Assembly: GCF_900099965.1 (NCBI RefSeq)
Contig: NZ_FNDJ01000003.1
Span: forward strand, 62,001-126,000
DNA: 64,000 bases
From: Nonomuraea jiangxiensis
GTDB lineage: Bacteria > Actinomycetota > Actinomycetes > Streptosporangiales > Streptosporangiaceae
Direction: 5' to 3'
The notes under the pieces are model-generated. The model saw only the letters and a program-made list of their open reading frames with translations. It did no database searches and was not told the origin of the DNA. The stretch's first letter is position 1; each line of letters begins with the position of its first letter. Positions 34,580 through 43,568 of the stretch are shown in pieces. A program made the translations under genes and the position numbers.

Positions 34580-35671
34580 CTAGAAATTGGTGCTTATCGT
34601 GCCAACGACACGGTAGTCCGGGTCCACCAGCGGCAGCATCCGCCACTTGTCGAACGCGGTGCACGGATGGGAGATGCCGAAGGCCAGCAGCTCACCGGGC
34701 ACGAGCCCGTGGGCGCGTACGTAGGCGTGCTGGTCCTGCATCCTGAGCACGGTCACGCCGTCCCGCCGCGCGATGGGCAGCCCGTCGTCGTAGGGCGCGT
34801 CCCGCTTGCCCATGCCCACGATCGCCAGCCCCGGCTCGGGCGTGGACAGGACGTGCGCCCACACCTCCAGCGCCGGCCGCAGCTCCCCCTCCATACGGTT
34901 GAACGGGGTGTGCTCCCGATAGAAGCCGTCGTCGTGGGTGACGTAGGCGCCGCTGCGCAGCAGGATCGTGGCCTGGGTGGCGACGAGCTCGCGCCCGATC
35001 ACGTCGAACCACTCGCTGCCGCCCACGCTCAGGATGTGGTTGCGGACGCGGACGTATTCGACGGCCTCCTGCAACGCGCCCAGATATTTCCGGACTTCCT
35101 GGGCGGTCCGCAGGCCGCCCTCATATCCGGCCACCCCGGCCAGCTCGACCCCGGGCGCCTGCTGCGCGTAGGCGGCCACCCGCACCAGCTCGTCCAGCGT
35201 CCGGCACCCGGCCCGCCCGCCCTCGCGCCCCAGCTCCACCAGCACCCGGAACGGCCGGTCCCCGGCGAACCTGGCGAGGACGTCCACCCCGGCCTCGGAG
35301 TCGACGAAGCTCAGGAACTCGAACGCGGGATCCCGCGCCAGCTCACCGGCCGCCCACGCGAGCCCCGCCGGATCGACGACCTGGTTGGCCACCATGAGCC
35401 GGTCGACCCCGAACCCCCGGACCACCCGGGCCTGCCGGGGCGTCGCGACGGTGAGCCCCCACGCCCCCGCGGCGAGCTGCCGCGCGGCGATCTCGGCCGA
35501 CATGTGCGTCTTGGCGTGCGGGGCCAGCTCCATCCCGTGGTCGCGGACGAAGGCGGCCATCGTCGCGACGTTGTGCTCCAACGCGTCCCGATGCACCACC
35601 ATGAGGGGGAACTCGAGTCCCCCGTCGAAGACCGACTGCCCGAGAATCGCCTGCACAACACCCTCTTTCAT
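34580..35671 (-). CDS. D-threonine aldolase/D-serine deaminase-like PLP enzyme
   Basis: A 363-residue fold-type III PLP protein (alanine racemase-like barrel). The PLP lysine is Lys54 in APHAKTHMS. The C-terminal metal site HPC (His335, Cys337) in GISHPCTAFDKW is the zinc site of eukaryotic D-serine dehydratase and D-threonine aldolase. It should eliminate or cleave D-hydroxy amino acids such as D-serine or D-threonine. It sits between an N-acyl-D-amino-acid deacylase gene (32-bp gap) and RidA (9-bp gap), giving a chain from N-acyl-D-amino acid to free D-amino acid to keto acid. Exact substrate is uncertain. Confidence 0.88.
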   Translation of the reverse strand: MKEGVVQAILGQSVFDGGLEFPLMVVHRDALEHNVATMAAFVRDHGMELAPHAKTHMSAEIAARQLAAGAWGLTVATPRQARVVRGFGVDRLMVANQVVDPAGLAWAAGELARDPAFEFLSFVDSEAGVDVLARFAGDRPFRVLVELGREGGRAGCRTLDELVRVAAYAQQAPGVELAGVAGYEGGLRTAQEVRKYLGALQEAVEYVRVRNHILSVGGSEWFDVIGRELVATQATILLRSGAYVTHDDGFYREHTPFNRMEGELRPALEVWAHVLSTPEPGLAIVGMGKRDAPYDDGLPIARRDGVTVLRMQDQHAYVRAHGLVPGELLAFGISHPCTAFDKWRMLPLVDPDYRVVGTISTNF

Positions 35672-35703
35672 CCGGGTCCGACCTTATCCCAACGCACTCG
35701 CTG

Positions 35704-37290
35704 TCAAGATCGGAGCGCCCGCCCGGGGCTGGCCCCGGTGAGCTCTCCCCCGGCCAGCACCGGCACCCCCGACACGATCACGTCGTCCACGCCGACCGCG
35801 AGCGTACGCGGCGCCGCGTACGTCGCCCGGTCGGCCACCACGTCCGGGTCGAACACCACCACATCCGCCGCGAACCCGCTCCTCACCAGCCCCCGGTCCC
35901 CCAGCCCGAACCGGCGGGCCGGATGCGAGGCCAGGTGCACCACGGCCTGCTCCCAGGTCCAGTCGCCCAGCTCCCTGACGTGCCGGCCGAGGAACCTGGC
36001 GAACGCGCCGAAACCCCTCGGATGCGGATGGCCGCCCACGTAGATGCCGTCGGAGCCGCCGGTGTGCGACGGGTGGCGCAGCATCGTCCGTACGGACTGC
36101 TCGCCCTCGGGGCCCTCGTCGGGACGAGCGGACACGACCCCGGCCGTCAGCCGCGTCTCCGTCAGGAGGCGGCGGCAGAACTCGGCGGGCGTCACCCCGG
36201 CCCGCTCGGCCGCCGCCACGATGGTCAGGCCCTCGGCCCACTCCAGGCCGGGCGCGTGCGAGACGGTCAGCCGCGGCCAGGTGTCGGCGAGCGTCGGCCA
36301 CCAGTCGTCCAGCTCCGGCGAGGCGATCATCTCCAGCGCGCGGTCGGGCTCGGCGCCCGGCACGGACGGGGGCAGCACCACCATCGCGAGGATCGTATTG
36401 CCCCGCAGGTAGGGGTAGGTGTCGTAGGTCAGGTCCACGCCCTCGCCGAGCGCCCGCGCCACCAGCGGCGCCAGCACGGAGGCGGGGCCGTGCAGGTGGG
36501 AGACGTGCACGGCGGCGCCGGACCGCTCGGCGATCTCCATCACCTCCGCCATCCCCGTCTCGGCCCGGGCGCCGTAGGCCCGCATGTGGGTGACGTACGG
36601 GAGCCCGCCGAGCGGCCGGCACAGCGCGGCCAGCTCCTCCGCGGAGGCGTAGCGGCCGGGCAGGTATTCCAGCCCGCTCGACAGCCCGCGGGCCCCGTCC
36701 GACAGGCCCCGCTCGACGCGCCGCACCATCGCCGCCAGGTCGCCGGCCGTGGCCGGATCGGGCGACGGCCCCATGACGTCGTAGCGGATGGTGCCGTGCG
36801 GGAGCAGGTAGACGGTGTTGAGCGGCACCGCCCGGTCGTAGCCGGCGAGCAGCTCCGCCACGGTGAGCGGCCCGTCGGCCGGCACGCGGGCGCCGGGCGG
36901 CGTCCCATCGCCCGGGTGAACCCGCGCGCCCGAACCGGGCGGCGGGCCGTTGACGGCGGCGAAGTATCGGGCGGCGTAGGCGACGGCAGCGGCGGACCCC
37001 GGCGCGTAGGACAAACCATCCTGTCCCAGGACGAACGTGGTCACCCCCTGCCGGAGCGCCGCCTGCTGCACGACCGGGTCGAAGACCGCCGAGTCGCCGT
37101 GCACGTGGCAGTCCACGAAACCAGGCGCGACGAACCGTCCCGTCGCGTCGATCATGGTCCGCGCCCGCACGCCGTCCAACCTGCCGACCGCCGCGATCCG
37201 GTCACCGCCGATCGCCACGTCCGCCCGGTATGGAGGGGCGCCCGTGCCGTCGAGCACCCGGCCACCGCTGATGACTACGTCGAAGGTCAC
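35704..37290 (-). CDS. N-acyl-D-amino-acid deacylase (D-aminoacylase, amidohydrolase)
   Basis: A 528-residue amidohydrolase. The start is the GTG at 37290, because VTFDVVISGGRVLDGTGAP is the normal N-terminus. The metal site HxH is His62/His64 in GFVDCHVHGDSAVFD, and GRDG-like QDGLSYAPGS, VHVSHLHGPA and the late HPSHTGGSDG with an aspartate complete the pattern of dinuclear D-aminoacylases. It ends with VIVSGVPVLAGGELTGASPGRALR, the usual closing strand. It releases D-amino acids from N-acyl forms, for instance from peptidoglycan or antibiotic turnover. It is the first gene of the operon. Confidence 0.9.
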   Translation of the reverse strand: MTFDVVISGGRVLDGTGAPPYRADVAIGGDRIAAVGRLDGVRARTMIDATGRFVAPGFVDCHVHGDSAVFDPVVQQAALRQGVTTFVLGQDGLSYAPGSAAAVAYAARYFAAVNGPPPGSGARVHPGDGTPPGARVPADGPLTVAELLAGYDRAVPLNTVYLLPHGTIRYDVMGPSPDPATAGDLAAMVRRVERGLSDGARGLSSGLEYLPGRYASAEELAALCRPLGGLPYVTHMRAYGARAETGMAEVMEIAERSGAAVHVSHLHGPASVLAPLVARALGEGVDLTYDTYPYLRGNTILAMVVLPPSVPGAEPDRALEMIASPELDDWWPTLADTWPRLTVSHAPGLEWAEGLTIVAAAERAGVTPAEFCRRLLTETRLTAGVVSARPDEGPEGEQSVRTMLRHPSHTGGSDGIYVGGHPHPRGFGAFARFLGRHVRELGDWTWEQAVVHLASHPARRFGLGDRGLVRSGFAADVVVFDPDVVADRATYAAPRTLAVGVDDVIVSGVPVLAGGELTGASPGRALRS

Positions 37291-37298
37291 CCCAAGAT

Positions 37299-40200
37299 TC
37301 AACCAGAGCGGCCCCCGGACGGCCCGCCGCAGCTCACCGGCCTGTGGAGGGGCCGCGCCGCCAGCAGATCGCGGGCCTGGGAGCGGGCCAGGTTCCAGCC
37401 GTTCCAGGGGTCGGGGCGGTCCAGGCCGCCCGCCGCGACCACGTCGGCGAGCACGCAACTGCGCAGCGGCTCCGGCAGCCGGTCCAGCGCCGGGACCGCG
37501 TCCGCGCCGAGGTCGCCGAGGTAGTCGGAGTCCAGCTTGGTGACCCCGCGCACCTCCACCTGCGTGTACGCGACCCGCAGGTCAGGGTTCACGATCGCGA
37601 ACGCGGCCAGCCCGAGCCCGGTGACCAGGACGATCGTGCGCGGCAGCCAGCCCGAGCCACGACCGGCGAGCCGGGCCGCCCCCGCGAGCAGCACGAGGGT
37701 GAACAGCGCGCCCAGCCACCAGACCGTCGCCTGCACCGACAGCCGCAGCCGGGACAGGCCGTAGGCATCGGTGTAGAGGTTCATCCGGTGCAGGGCCGAG
37801 GCCAGCACCACCATGGTGAGCCCGCACAGCACACCGAGCAGCCCGGCCAGCAGCCAGCGCTCGCGCCGCTCGACCTTGAGCAGCCCGGCCGCCACCGCCA
37901 CGATCCCCAGTACGAACACGCTGACCACCACGAGCTGGAAGAACCCCTGCCTGGCATATTCGGCGTAGGTCAGCCCGGCCGTCCTGAGCACCCAGGTGTT
38001 CCCCCCGAACAGCGCCGTGATCTGCACCGCCACGAACGACGCGAACAGCAGGTTCACCGCCGTCAACGGCAGGACCCAGATGCTCCTGCTCACGCCGAAC
38101 TTGGCCATCGGGCCCACCGGATCGGCCACCGGCCTGAGAGCGACCAGCACCACGGCCGCCAGCAACACGGCGACCAGTACGAACAGGAAGAGCCGCAACG
38201 GCACCGACTCGGCCCAGTCCGGCGCGGCGGTCACCCGCTCCAGGTAAGAGGCGAACACCGCGTCCGCCGAGGCGAACAGCAGCCCGAACACCGCCAGCAG
38301 CACCGCCGTGATACCCAGCGCGACCAGCATCGGCACGAACCGCCGCCGGGACGTCACCCGCTTCAGCGGCTTGGCCAGGAACCAGGGCACCGGCCCCAGC
38401 GCGAGCAGCACCGACACGCCGCCCCTGATCACGCCCGGCCAGCCGGCCCCGGCTCCGGAGACGGCCAGCGCGCCCAGCCCGGCCCCCGCCACGAGCAGGA
38501 CCGCGACCAGCCAGTCGGCGTCGCGTACCGCCGCCATGGAGATCAGCACGTACGCCGTCACCCCGAAGGCCACCGTCCACGGCGTCATCCGCCGCAGCAC
38601 CGCGGGGAGCGCCGCCGCGCCCAGCACCATGGCGACCAGCACGACCCCCAGCCCCACCCGCGCGTCGGGCAGCGCCACGGTGGCGAACACCCCGGCCCCG
38701 GCCGCCGCCGGCAGCAGCCAGGGGGGCGGCTCGGGCAGCTCCGGCCTGGGGAAGAGCGGCGGCGGGACGTACGGCGGCGGCGGCCCGGCCTGCCCCCGGT
38801 ACGGCGCCGTCGCCTGCCCCTGGTGGGCCGTGGTCGCCGCCCGGCTCCCGGAACCCGCCCCCAGCGCCGCGCCGACCGCCCCCAGGGTGGCGACGCACAG
38901 CAGGAACGTGAACAGGGCCATCCCGTCCCCGGCGACCACACTGACGATGACGGCGGCGAAGAGCCCGACGAGGAAGCCGGCCAGCACCCCGAGGACCCCG
39001 CCGCCGAGCACCCTGGCGAGCCCGCCACCCGCGGACGGCGGGCCCCCGCCCGCAGGCCCCGGCCCCCCGTATCCGGGCACCGGCCCCCCGTATCCGGGCC
39101 CCCCGTACCCGGGCACCGGCACGGGTGCGGCTCCACCGACCGGCCCCGCACCGGAGTCCGCCGACGTGACGCCCTCCGCCACCATGCCCTCGGTGGCACC
39201 GTCCCGCCCCGCCGCGCCCGGCCCCTCACTCCCGGCGCCCACCGCCTCGGCCCGCCCCGCCTGCCCCGGTCCCCCCGGCACCGCGACCACCTGCGCCGCG
39301 ACCGCCCGCACGGGGACCCCCGACACCGCGACCGCCCGCACAGGGACCCCCGGCACCGGGGCCGCCTGCGCCGGGGCTCCCCGCGCCGGAGCGGGGTCCG
39401 CCGCCGGCGGCGGTGGAGCCGGTTGCTCCGCGCCCTTCTCGCCCTCCGACATCCGCTCGGTCTCCAGCGGCACGTCCGGCATCGTCGTCCTCCCTGGTAG
39501 ATCCACGACCATGTGACAGCCCACGCGGTCGTCGATGCGAACCGAACCCCCGTGCAGCTCGACGATCTCCTTCACGATGGCCAGCCCCAGCCCGGCGCCC
39601 CCGGAGTCGGCCGCCCGCCCCGCGTCCAGCCGGGAGAAACGCTCGAACACCCGCCCCCTGGCCGACACCGGGATCCCCGGCCCCCGGTCGGCGACGACCA
39701 GCCGCACCCCGTCGCCCTCCGCCTCACCGGTGACGGTCACCACACCATCCGGCGGGCTGTGCCGTACCGCGTTGTCGAGGAGGTTCGCCAGGACCTGCGC
39801 GAGCAGGTCGGGGTCGGCGCGCATCACCAGGTCGGCGGGGACCGACGGCCGGATCGTGACGTCCTCGCGGGCCAGCCCCGCCTCCCGTACGGCCTGCTCG
39901 ACCAGCGGCGCCAGCTCGATCGTGTCCGGCTCCATCAACCGCGTCCCGGAGTCCAGCCGCGACAGGTCGAGCAGCTGCGCCACGAGACGGCCGAGCCGCT
40001 CGGTCTGGGCGAGCGCGGTGCGCATGGTGACCGGGTCGGGCGCGGAGACGCCGTCCACGACGTTCTCCAGGACGGCGCGCAGGCCGGTGATGGGGGTGCG
40101 GAGCTCGTGGCTGACGTTCGCGATCAGCTCGCGCCGCTGCCGGTCCACCTCGCCGAGGTCGGCCGCCATCGCGTTGAACGCCCTGGCCAGCTCCCCCACC

Positions 40201-40472
40201 TCGTCCCTGGAGGTGGCGCTGACGCGCAGGGTGTAGCTGCCCTTGGCGATCGTCTGGGCGGCGCTGGCCATCTGGCGCAGCGGCTTGGTCATCCCCATGG
40301 CCAGCAGCTGGACCATGATCAACGCCAGGACCACCGCCACCGCGATGCGCACCTCGCGGGAGAGGCCGGAGGTGAGGCCGACCTCGTTCACCGCGAACGC
40401 CGTGCCGACGGCCAGCACGATGACGATGCCGAGCTTGACCTTGATCCGGCCCAGGAAGTCGAGCGGCCTCAT
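37299..40472 (-). CDS. Histidine kinase fused in frame to DUF4173-like membrane protein
   Basis: A continuous 1057-codon frame starts at ATG 40472, overlapping the response-regulator stop (ATGA). Residues 1-330 are a complete sensor kinase: two helices (about 13-30 and 41-60), HAMP, ANVSHELRTPITG (His122), NLLDNAVRHSP, DRGPGIPVSARG and GGAGLGLAIV. Residues 331-515 are a Pro/Ala/Gly-rich linker with repeated YGGPG units. From about 520 to 965 lie some 12-14 hydrophobic helices of the DUF4153/DUF4173 type, ending in a soluble tail. Met331 has its own strong Shine-Dalgarno, so the second part may also be made separately. These two proteins are normally separate genes. Confidence 0.85.
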   Translation of the reverse strand: MRPLDFLGRIKVKLGIVIVLAVGTAFAVNEVGLTSGLSREVRIAVAVVLALIMVQLLAMGMTKPLRQMASAAQTIAKGSYTLRVSATSRDEVGELARAFNAMAADLGEVDRQRRELIANVSHELRTPITGLRAVLENVVDGVSAPDPVTMRTALAQTERLGRLVAQLLDLSRLDSGTRLMEPDTIELAPLVEQAVREAGLAREDVTIRPSVPADLVMRADPDLLAQVLANLLDNAVRHSPPDGVVTVTGEAEGDGVRLVVADRGPGIPVSARGRVFERFSRLDAGRAADSGGAGLGLAIVKEIVELHGGSVRIDDRVGCHMVVDLPGRTTMPDVPLETERMSEGEKGAEQPAPPPPAADPAPARGAPAQAAPVPGVPVRAVAVSGVPVRAVAAQVVAVPGGPGQAGRAEAVGAGSEGPGAAGRDGATEGMVAEGVTSADSGAGPVGGAAPVPVPGYGGPGYGGPVPGYGGPGPAGGGPPSAGGGLARVLGGGVLGVLAGFLVGLFAAVIVSVVAGDGMALFTFLLCVATLGAVGAALGAGSGSRAATTAHQGQATAPYRGQAGPPPPYVPPPLFPRPELPEPPPWLLPAAAGAGVFATVALPDARVGLGVVLVAMVLGAAALPAVLRRMTPWTVAFGVTAYVLISMAAVRDADWLVAVLLVAGAGLGALAVSGAGAGWPGVIRGGVSVLLALGPVPWFLAKPLKRVTSRRRFVPMLVALGITAVLLAVFGLLFASADAVFASYLERVTAAPDWAESVPLRLFLFVLVAVLLAAVVLVALRPVADPVGPMAKFGVSRSIWVLPLTAVNLLFASFVAVQITALFGGNTWVLRTAGLTYAEYARQGFFQLVVVSVFVLGIVAVAAGLLKVERRERWLLAGLLGVLCGLTMVVLASALHRMNLYTDAYGLSRLRLSVQATVWWLGALFTLVLLAGAARLAGRGSGWLPRTIVLVTGLGLAAFAIVNPDLRVAYTQVEVRGVTKLDSDYLGDLGADAVPALDRLPEPLRSCVLADVVAAGGLDRPDPWNGWNLARSQARDLLAARPLHRPVSCGGPSGGRSG
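39480..39495 (-). promoter_or_regulatory. Internal Shine-Dalgarno and ATG inside the kinase-DUF4173 frame
   Basis: AGGGAGG (39495-39489, minus strand) stands six bases before an in-frame ATG at 39482, exactly where the kinase domain ends (VVDLPGR). This would start a 727-residue DUF4173 protein. The arrangement looks like two formerly overlapping genes whose separating stop was lost. Confidence 0.6.
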
Positions 40473-41152
40473 CGGCGTACGAGGGCATAGCCGACGCCGT
40501 GCACCGTGCGTACCACGTCGGAGCCCAGCTTGCGGCGCAGCGCCCGGACGTGGCTGTCCACGGTCCTGGTCGCGGCGGCCTCGGAGAAGCCCCACACGTC
40601 CGACAACAGCCGGTCGCGCTCGAAGACCTGCCCCGGCCGTTCGGCCAGGCGCCGCAGCAGGTCGAACTCCGTCCTGGTGAGCTGCGCCTCGACCCCGCTC
40701 ACGAACACCCTGCGGGCCGCCGTGTCGATCTCCACCTCACCCACCCTGATCACCGTGTCCTCCGCCGCGAGCTGGGCGGCCCGCTCGACCCTGCGTAAAA
40801 GCGCGTGGATCCTGGCCACCAGCTCGCGCATGCTGAACGGCTTGGCCAGGTAGTCGTCGGCCCCGACGCCGAGCCCGACGAGCACGTCGGTCTCCTCGCC
40901 GAGCGCGGTCAGCATGAGCACCGGAACCGGTCTGGCCGCCTGCATGCGGCGGCACACCTCCAGGCCGTCCAGGCCCGGCAGCAGCCGGTCGAGGATCACC
41001 AGGTCGGGCTCCGCCCTGCCGTACTGGACGAGGGCGTCCTGCCCGTCACCCGCGACCCTGACGTCGAACCCCTCGGCGGCCAGCCTGTTCCGCACGGCCA
41101 GGGCGATCGTCACGTCGTCCTCGACCACGAGGATGCGCCGTTGCTCTGCCAC
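40469..41152 (-). CDS. OmpR/PhoB-family response regulator
   Basis: A 227-residue regulator. The receiver domain opens ILVVEDDVTIALAVRNRL with the phospho-acceptor aspartate in DLVILDRLLPGLDG and the switch lysine in YLAKPFS. The winged-helix DNA-binding domain has RVFVSGVEAQLTRTEFDLLRRLAERPGQVFERDRLL and TVDSHVRALRRKLG. The GTG at 41152 is taken as start: TAGGCT (41165-41160) lies seven bases upstream, suggesting a leaderless mRNA. Its stop overlaps the kinase start by four bases, so the pair is a two-component system. It is divergent from the N-acetyltransferase gene. Confidence 0.93.
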   Translation of the reverse strand: MAEQRRILVVEDDVTIALAVRNRLAAEGFDVRVAGDGQDALVQYGRAEPDLVILDRLLPGLDGLEVCRRMQAARPVPVLMLTALGEETDVLVGLGVGADDYLAKPFSMRELVARIHALLRRVERAAQLAAEDTVIRVGEVEIDTAARRVFVSGVEAQLTRTEFDLLRRLAERPGQVFERDRLLSDVWGFSEAAATRTVDSHVRALRRKLGSDVVRTVHGVGYALVRR

Positions 41153-41209
41153 GTACGAAAGCCTAGAAGCGCCCCGTGCAGACGACACTCCTAAATCTGT
41201 GCACATACG

Positions 41210-42079
41210 GTGCAGACTTGGCTGGTGAACACCGCCGGATACCTCCGCCGTCTCGGCCTGCCCCACCTGCTCAACGAACCCGTCACCGCCGAGGGCCTGC
41301 GCGCGCTCCACGCGGCCCACGTCGAAAAAGTCCCCTACGAGGCATTGGAGATCTGGCTGGGCCGCCCCACCACCGTCGATCCAGCCGAGTCGGCCGCGCG
41401 CATCCTCCGCGGCCGCGGCGGTTACTGCTACCACCTCAACGGTGCCTTCTCCGAGTTGCTCAGGGCACTCGGCTACGACGTCACCCGGCACGTCGGCGGC
41501 GTGCAGAAGCGGGGCGGGGACCCCGGCGTCAACGCCAACCACCTGGTCCTCACCGTCCGTGGCCTGCCCTCGGCGGCCAACCCGGGCGGGGAGTGGCTGG
41601 TGGACGCCGGTCTCGGCGACGCGTTGCACGAGCCGCTCCCGCTGGTCGCGGGCACCTACCGGCAGGGCCCCTTCCAGTACGCGCTGCGCCCCTCGGAGGT
41701 CGCGCCCGGCGGCTGGCGGTTCGAGCATGACCCGAGCGGCTCGTTCGAGGGCATGGACTTCGACCCCGCCCCCACCGACATGTCGGCATTTATCGATATG
41801 CATCGCCATCTGACCACCTCGCCGACGTCCGGCTACGTCCAGATCGCCACGATCCAGCGGCGGGACGCGTCCGGCGTGGACAACCTGCGCGGGCTCACCC
41901 TGTCCCGCCTCGGCACCGGCGTGCACACGGTCACCCTGGACACCGCCGTCGACTACTACGCGGCGCTGGCGGACGTGTTCCTGCTCCCGCTGGACGACGC
42001 GAGCGCCGAGGAGAAGGACAAGCTGTGGCGCAGGCTGTACGACGCCCACGAGACCTGGCTGTCCGGCGGCATCGCATGA
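41210..42079 (+). CDS. nat: Arylamine N-acetyltransferase
   Basis: A 289-residue enzyme that transfers acetyl or other acyl groups from CoA to arylamines, hydrazines or aminated biosynthetic intermediates. The catalytic triad is visible: Cys73 in GRGGYCYHLN, His111 in NANHLVL and Asp132 in WLVDAGLGD. The N-terminal YLRRLGL is typical. The GTG at 41210 or the one at 41225 may be the start; neither has a convincing ribosome site. It is not part of an ansamycin cluster here, so a detoxification role is more likely. Confidence 0.92.
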   Translation: MQTWLVNTAGYLRRLGLPHLLNEPVTAEGLRALHAAHVEKVPYEALEIWLGRPTTVDPAESAARILRGRGGYCYHLNGAFSELLRALGYDVTRHVGGVQKRGGDPGVNANHLVLTVRGLPSAANPGGEWLVDAGLGDALHEPLPLVAGTYRQGPFQYALRPSEVAPGGWRFEHDPSGSFEGMDFDPAPTDMSAFIDMHRHLTTSPTSGYVQIATIQRRDASGVDNLRGLTLSRLGTGVHTVTLDTAVDYYAALADVFLLPLDDASAEEKDKLWRRLYDAHETWLSGGIA

Positions 42080-42106
42080 TGGCCGCGCACGAGGGCGGGC
42101 GCTATC

Positions 42107-43195
42107 GTGCCCCTCGACATGGGTGAGACCAGGAAGCTCGGCGGGCGCTACCGGCTGCTCAACCCCCTGGGGACGGGCTCCGTCCGGCTGGCCTTCGACG
42201 AGCGGGAGCACCGTGACGTCGCGGTCAGGCGGCTGCGGGTGCCCGCCGAGTTGCACAACTCCGCGCTGGACGAGGCCCGCCGGGCCGCCCGGCTGCGGCA
42301 TCCCCTGGTCGCGCGGGTGCTCGACGTGGTGGTCGAGGACGGGGCGCCATGGCTGGTCATGGAGTTCGTCTCGGGGGCGTCGCTGGAGCAGACCGTACGC
42401 TCGCACCACCCGCTGCCGGTCACGCAGGCCGCCAGGGTGGGCGTCTGCCTGCTGTCGGCCCTGACGACCGCGCACGAGGCCGGGATCGTGCACGGCCGGG
42501 TCGACCCGGGGAACGTGCTGCTCACCCCGACGGGCCGGGCCGTGCTCACCGGGTTCGGGTCCCCCAGTCTGAGCATGCTGCCCTCGGCCGACCTGTGGGC
42601 GCTGGCCGCCACGCTGCACTTCGCGGTCGAAGGCCGGCCGCCGGGCCAGGTGCCCGCCGCGGGCGCGGACCCGCTCAGATCGCTGATCAGGGCGATGCTG
42701 CACCCGGCGGGGCCGCCGCCGATCGAGGTGGTGCGCGAGACGCTCGAACACCTGGCCGTGGACCGGCCGCTCGACGTGGTCGTGGCGACGGCTGGACCGC
42801 TGCCGCCCGCCCAGGTCGCGGCGATCGGGCTGGCCGTGCTGGACCGGCTGCTGGCGGGCGGCGAGTTCCACGGCGGCGTCCAGCCGGGCAACGTGCTGCT
42901 CTCCCCCGACGGCCGGGCCCTGCTGACCCCGCTGCTGCGGGCCGGCACCTTCCCCGCCTTCACCGCCCCGGAGGGCGCCCAGACCCTGGCCGCCGACCTG
43001 TGGTCCCTGGGCGCCACCCTCTTCACCGCCGTACAGGGCTCGCCGCCGGCCCCCGGCGCGCCCCTGACCAGGGCGGGCGCGCTGGCCCCTGTCCTGCTCC
43101 GATTACTGTCCGGCAACCCCGCCGAACGGCCCACGCCTGACGAGCTCCGCCGCGACCTCCGGTCGGTCATCGACGCGCCACCTGATCCCGGCTGA
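42107..43195 (+). CDS. Double pseudokinase (Ser/Thr kinase-like)
   Basis: A 362-residue soluble protein. Residues 14-215 have the kinase fold, with LLNPLGTGSVRLAF as a glycine loop and VAVRRL where VAIK should be. The catalytic loop HRDLKPEN is replaced by HGRVDPGN (129-136), losing the catalytic Asp and Lys, and DFG is replaced by GFG. Residues 230-355 repeat only the C-lobe with HGGVQPGNVLLSPDGRALLT and ADLWSLGATLFTAVQG. Both halves should be catalytically dead. It may be a scaffold or nucleotide sensor. The ATG at 42119 is an alternative start. It follows the nat gene by 27 bp. Confidence 0.88.
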   Translation: MPLDMGETRKLGGRYRLLNPLGTGSVRLAFDEREHRDVAVRRLRVPAELHNSALDEARRAARLRHPLVARVLDVVVEDGAPWLVMEFVSGASLEQTVRSHHPLPVTQAARVGVCLLSALTTAHEAGIVHGRVDPGNVLLTPTGRAVLTGFGSPSLSMLPSADLWALAATLHFAVEGRPPGQVPAAGADPLRSLIRAMLHPAGPPPIEVVRETLEHLAVDRPLDVVVATAGPLPPAQVAAIGLAVLDRLLAGGEFHGGVQPGNVLLSPDGRALLTPLLRAGTFPAFTAPEGAQTLAADLWSLGATLFTAVQGSPPAPGAPLTRAGALAPVLLRLLSGNPAERPTPDELRRDLRSVIDAPPDPG

Positions 43196-43346
43196 GCAGC
43201 CCCCATGGTCTTTCCGCAGTTGGCCGAATGCACAACAATTGCGATACATCGCGAATGGAACCACAACGGTGCCCTCACACGTTGGACAGGCGACGCACAA
43301 TGTGGGAGAGGCGGGGCGCGGGCTCCGCGTTCGGAGGAAGTTGGGG

Positions 43347-43541
43347 ATGTCGCCCGTTCAGAAGTACGCCATCGGCGCCGGCGCCGCGGTTCTGCTCTCG
43401 CTGATCTTTTTCCAGTTCAGCTGGATCACGCTGCTGGTGATCCTCGGCGTGGTCGCCGCCCCGGTGGTCGGTTACCTGATGCTCGACCCGTCGCAGCGCG
43501 AGCGGCTCAAGAGGGCCCGCAGGCGCGGCATCGGCCACTGA
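43347..43541 (+). CDS. Small two-helix membrane protein
   Basis: A 64-residue protein: SPVQKYAIGAGAAVLLSLIFF and FSWITLLVILGVVAAPVVGYLM form two hydrophobic helices, followed by a basic tail DPSQRERLKRARRRGIG. The ATG at 43347 has GGAGG upstream. It is a small actinobacterial membrane protein of unknown role. It lies 150 bp downstream of the pseudokinase gene and converges on DUF3817. A GCGAT/ATCGC inverted repeat lies at 43241-43252 in the gap. Confidence 0.75.
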   Translation: MSPVQKYAIGAGAAVLLSLIFFQFSWITLLVILGVVAAPVVGYLMLDPSQRERLKRARRRGIGH

Positions 43542-43542
43542 G

Positions 43543-43559
43543 CCCGCCGGAACGGCGGG
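43543..43559. terminator. Bidirectional hairpin between convergent small genes
   Basis: CCCGCCG (43543-43549) and CGGCGGG (43553-43559) form a perfect 7-bp stem with a 3-nt loop immediately after the small membrane-protein stop and before the DUF3817 stop. Confidence 0.6.
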
Positions 43560-43568
43560 GGCCTGACC

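Noticed and set aside
33887..36043. Very long open frames opposite the D-amino acid operon and other genes
   Set aside because: They are by-products of GC-rich codon bias on the opposite strand; they lack family motifs and ribosome sites.
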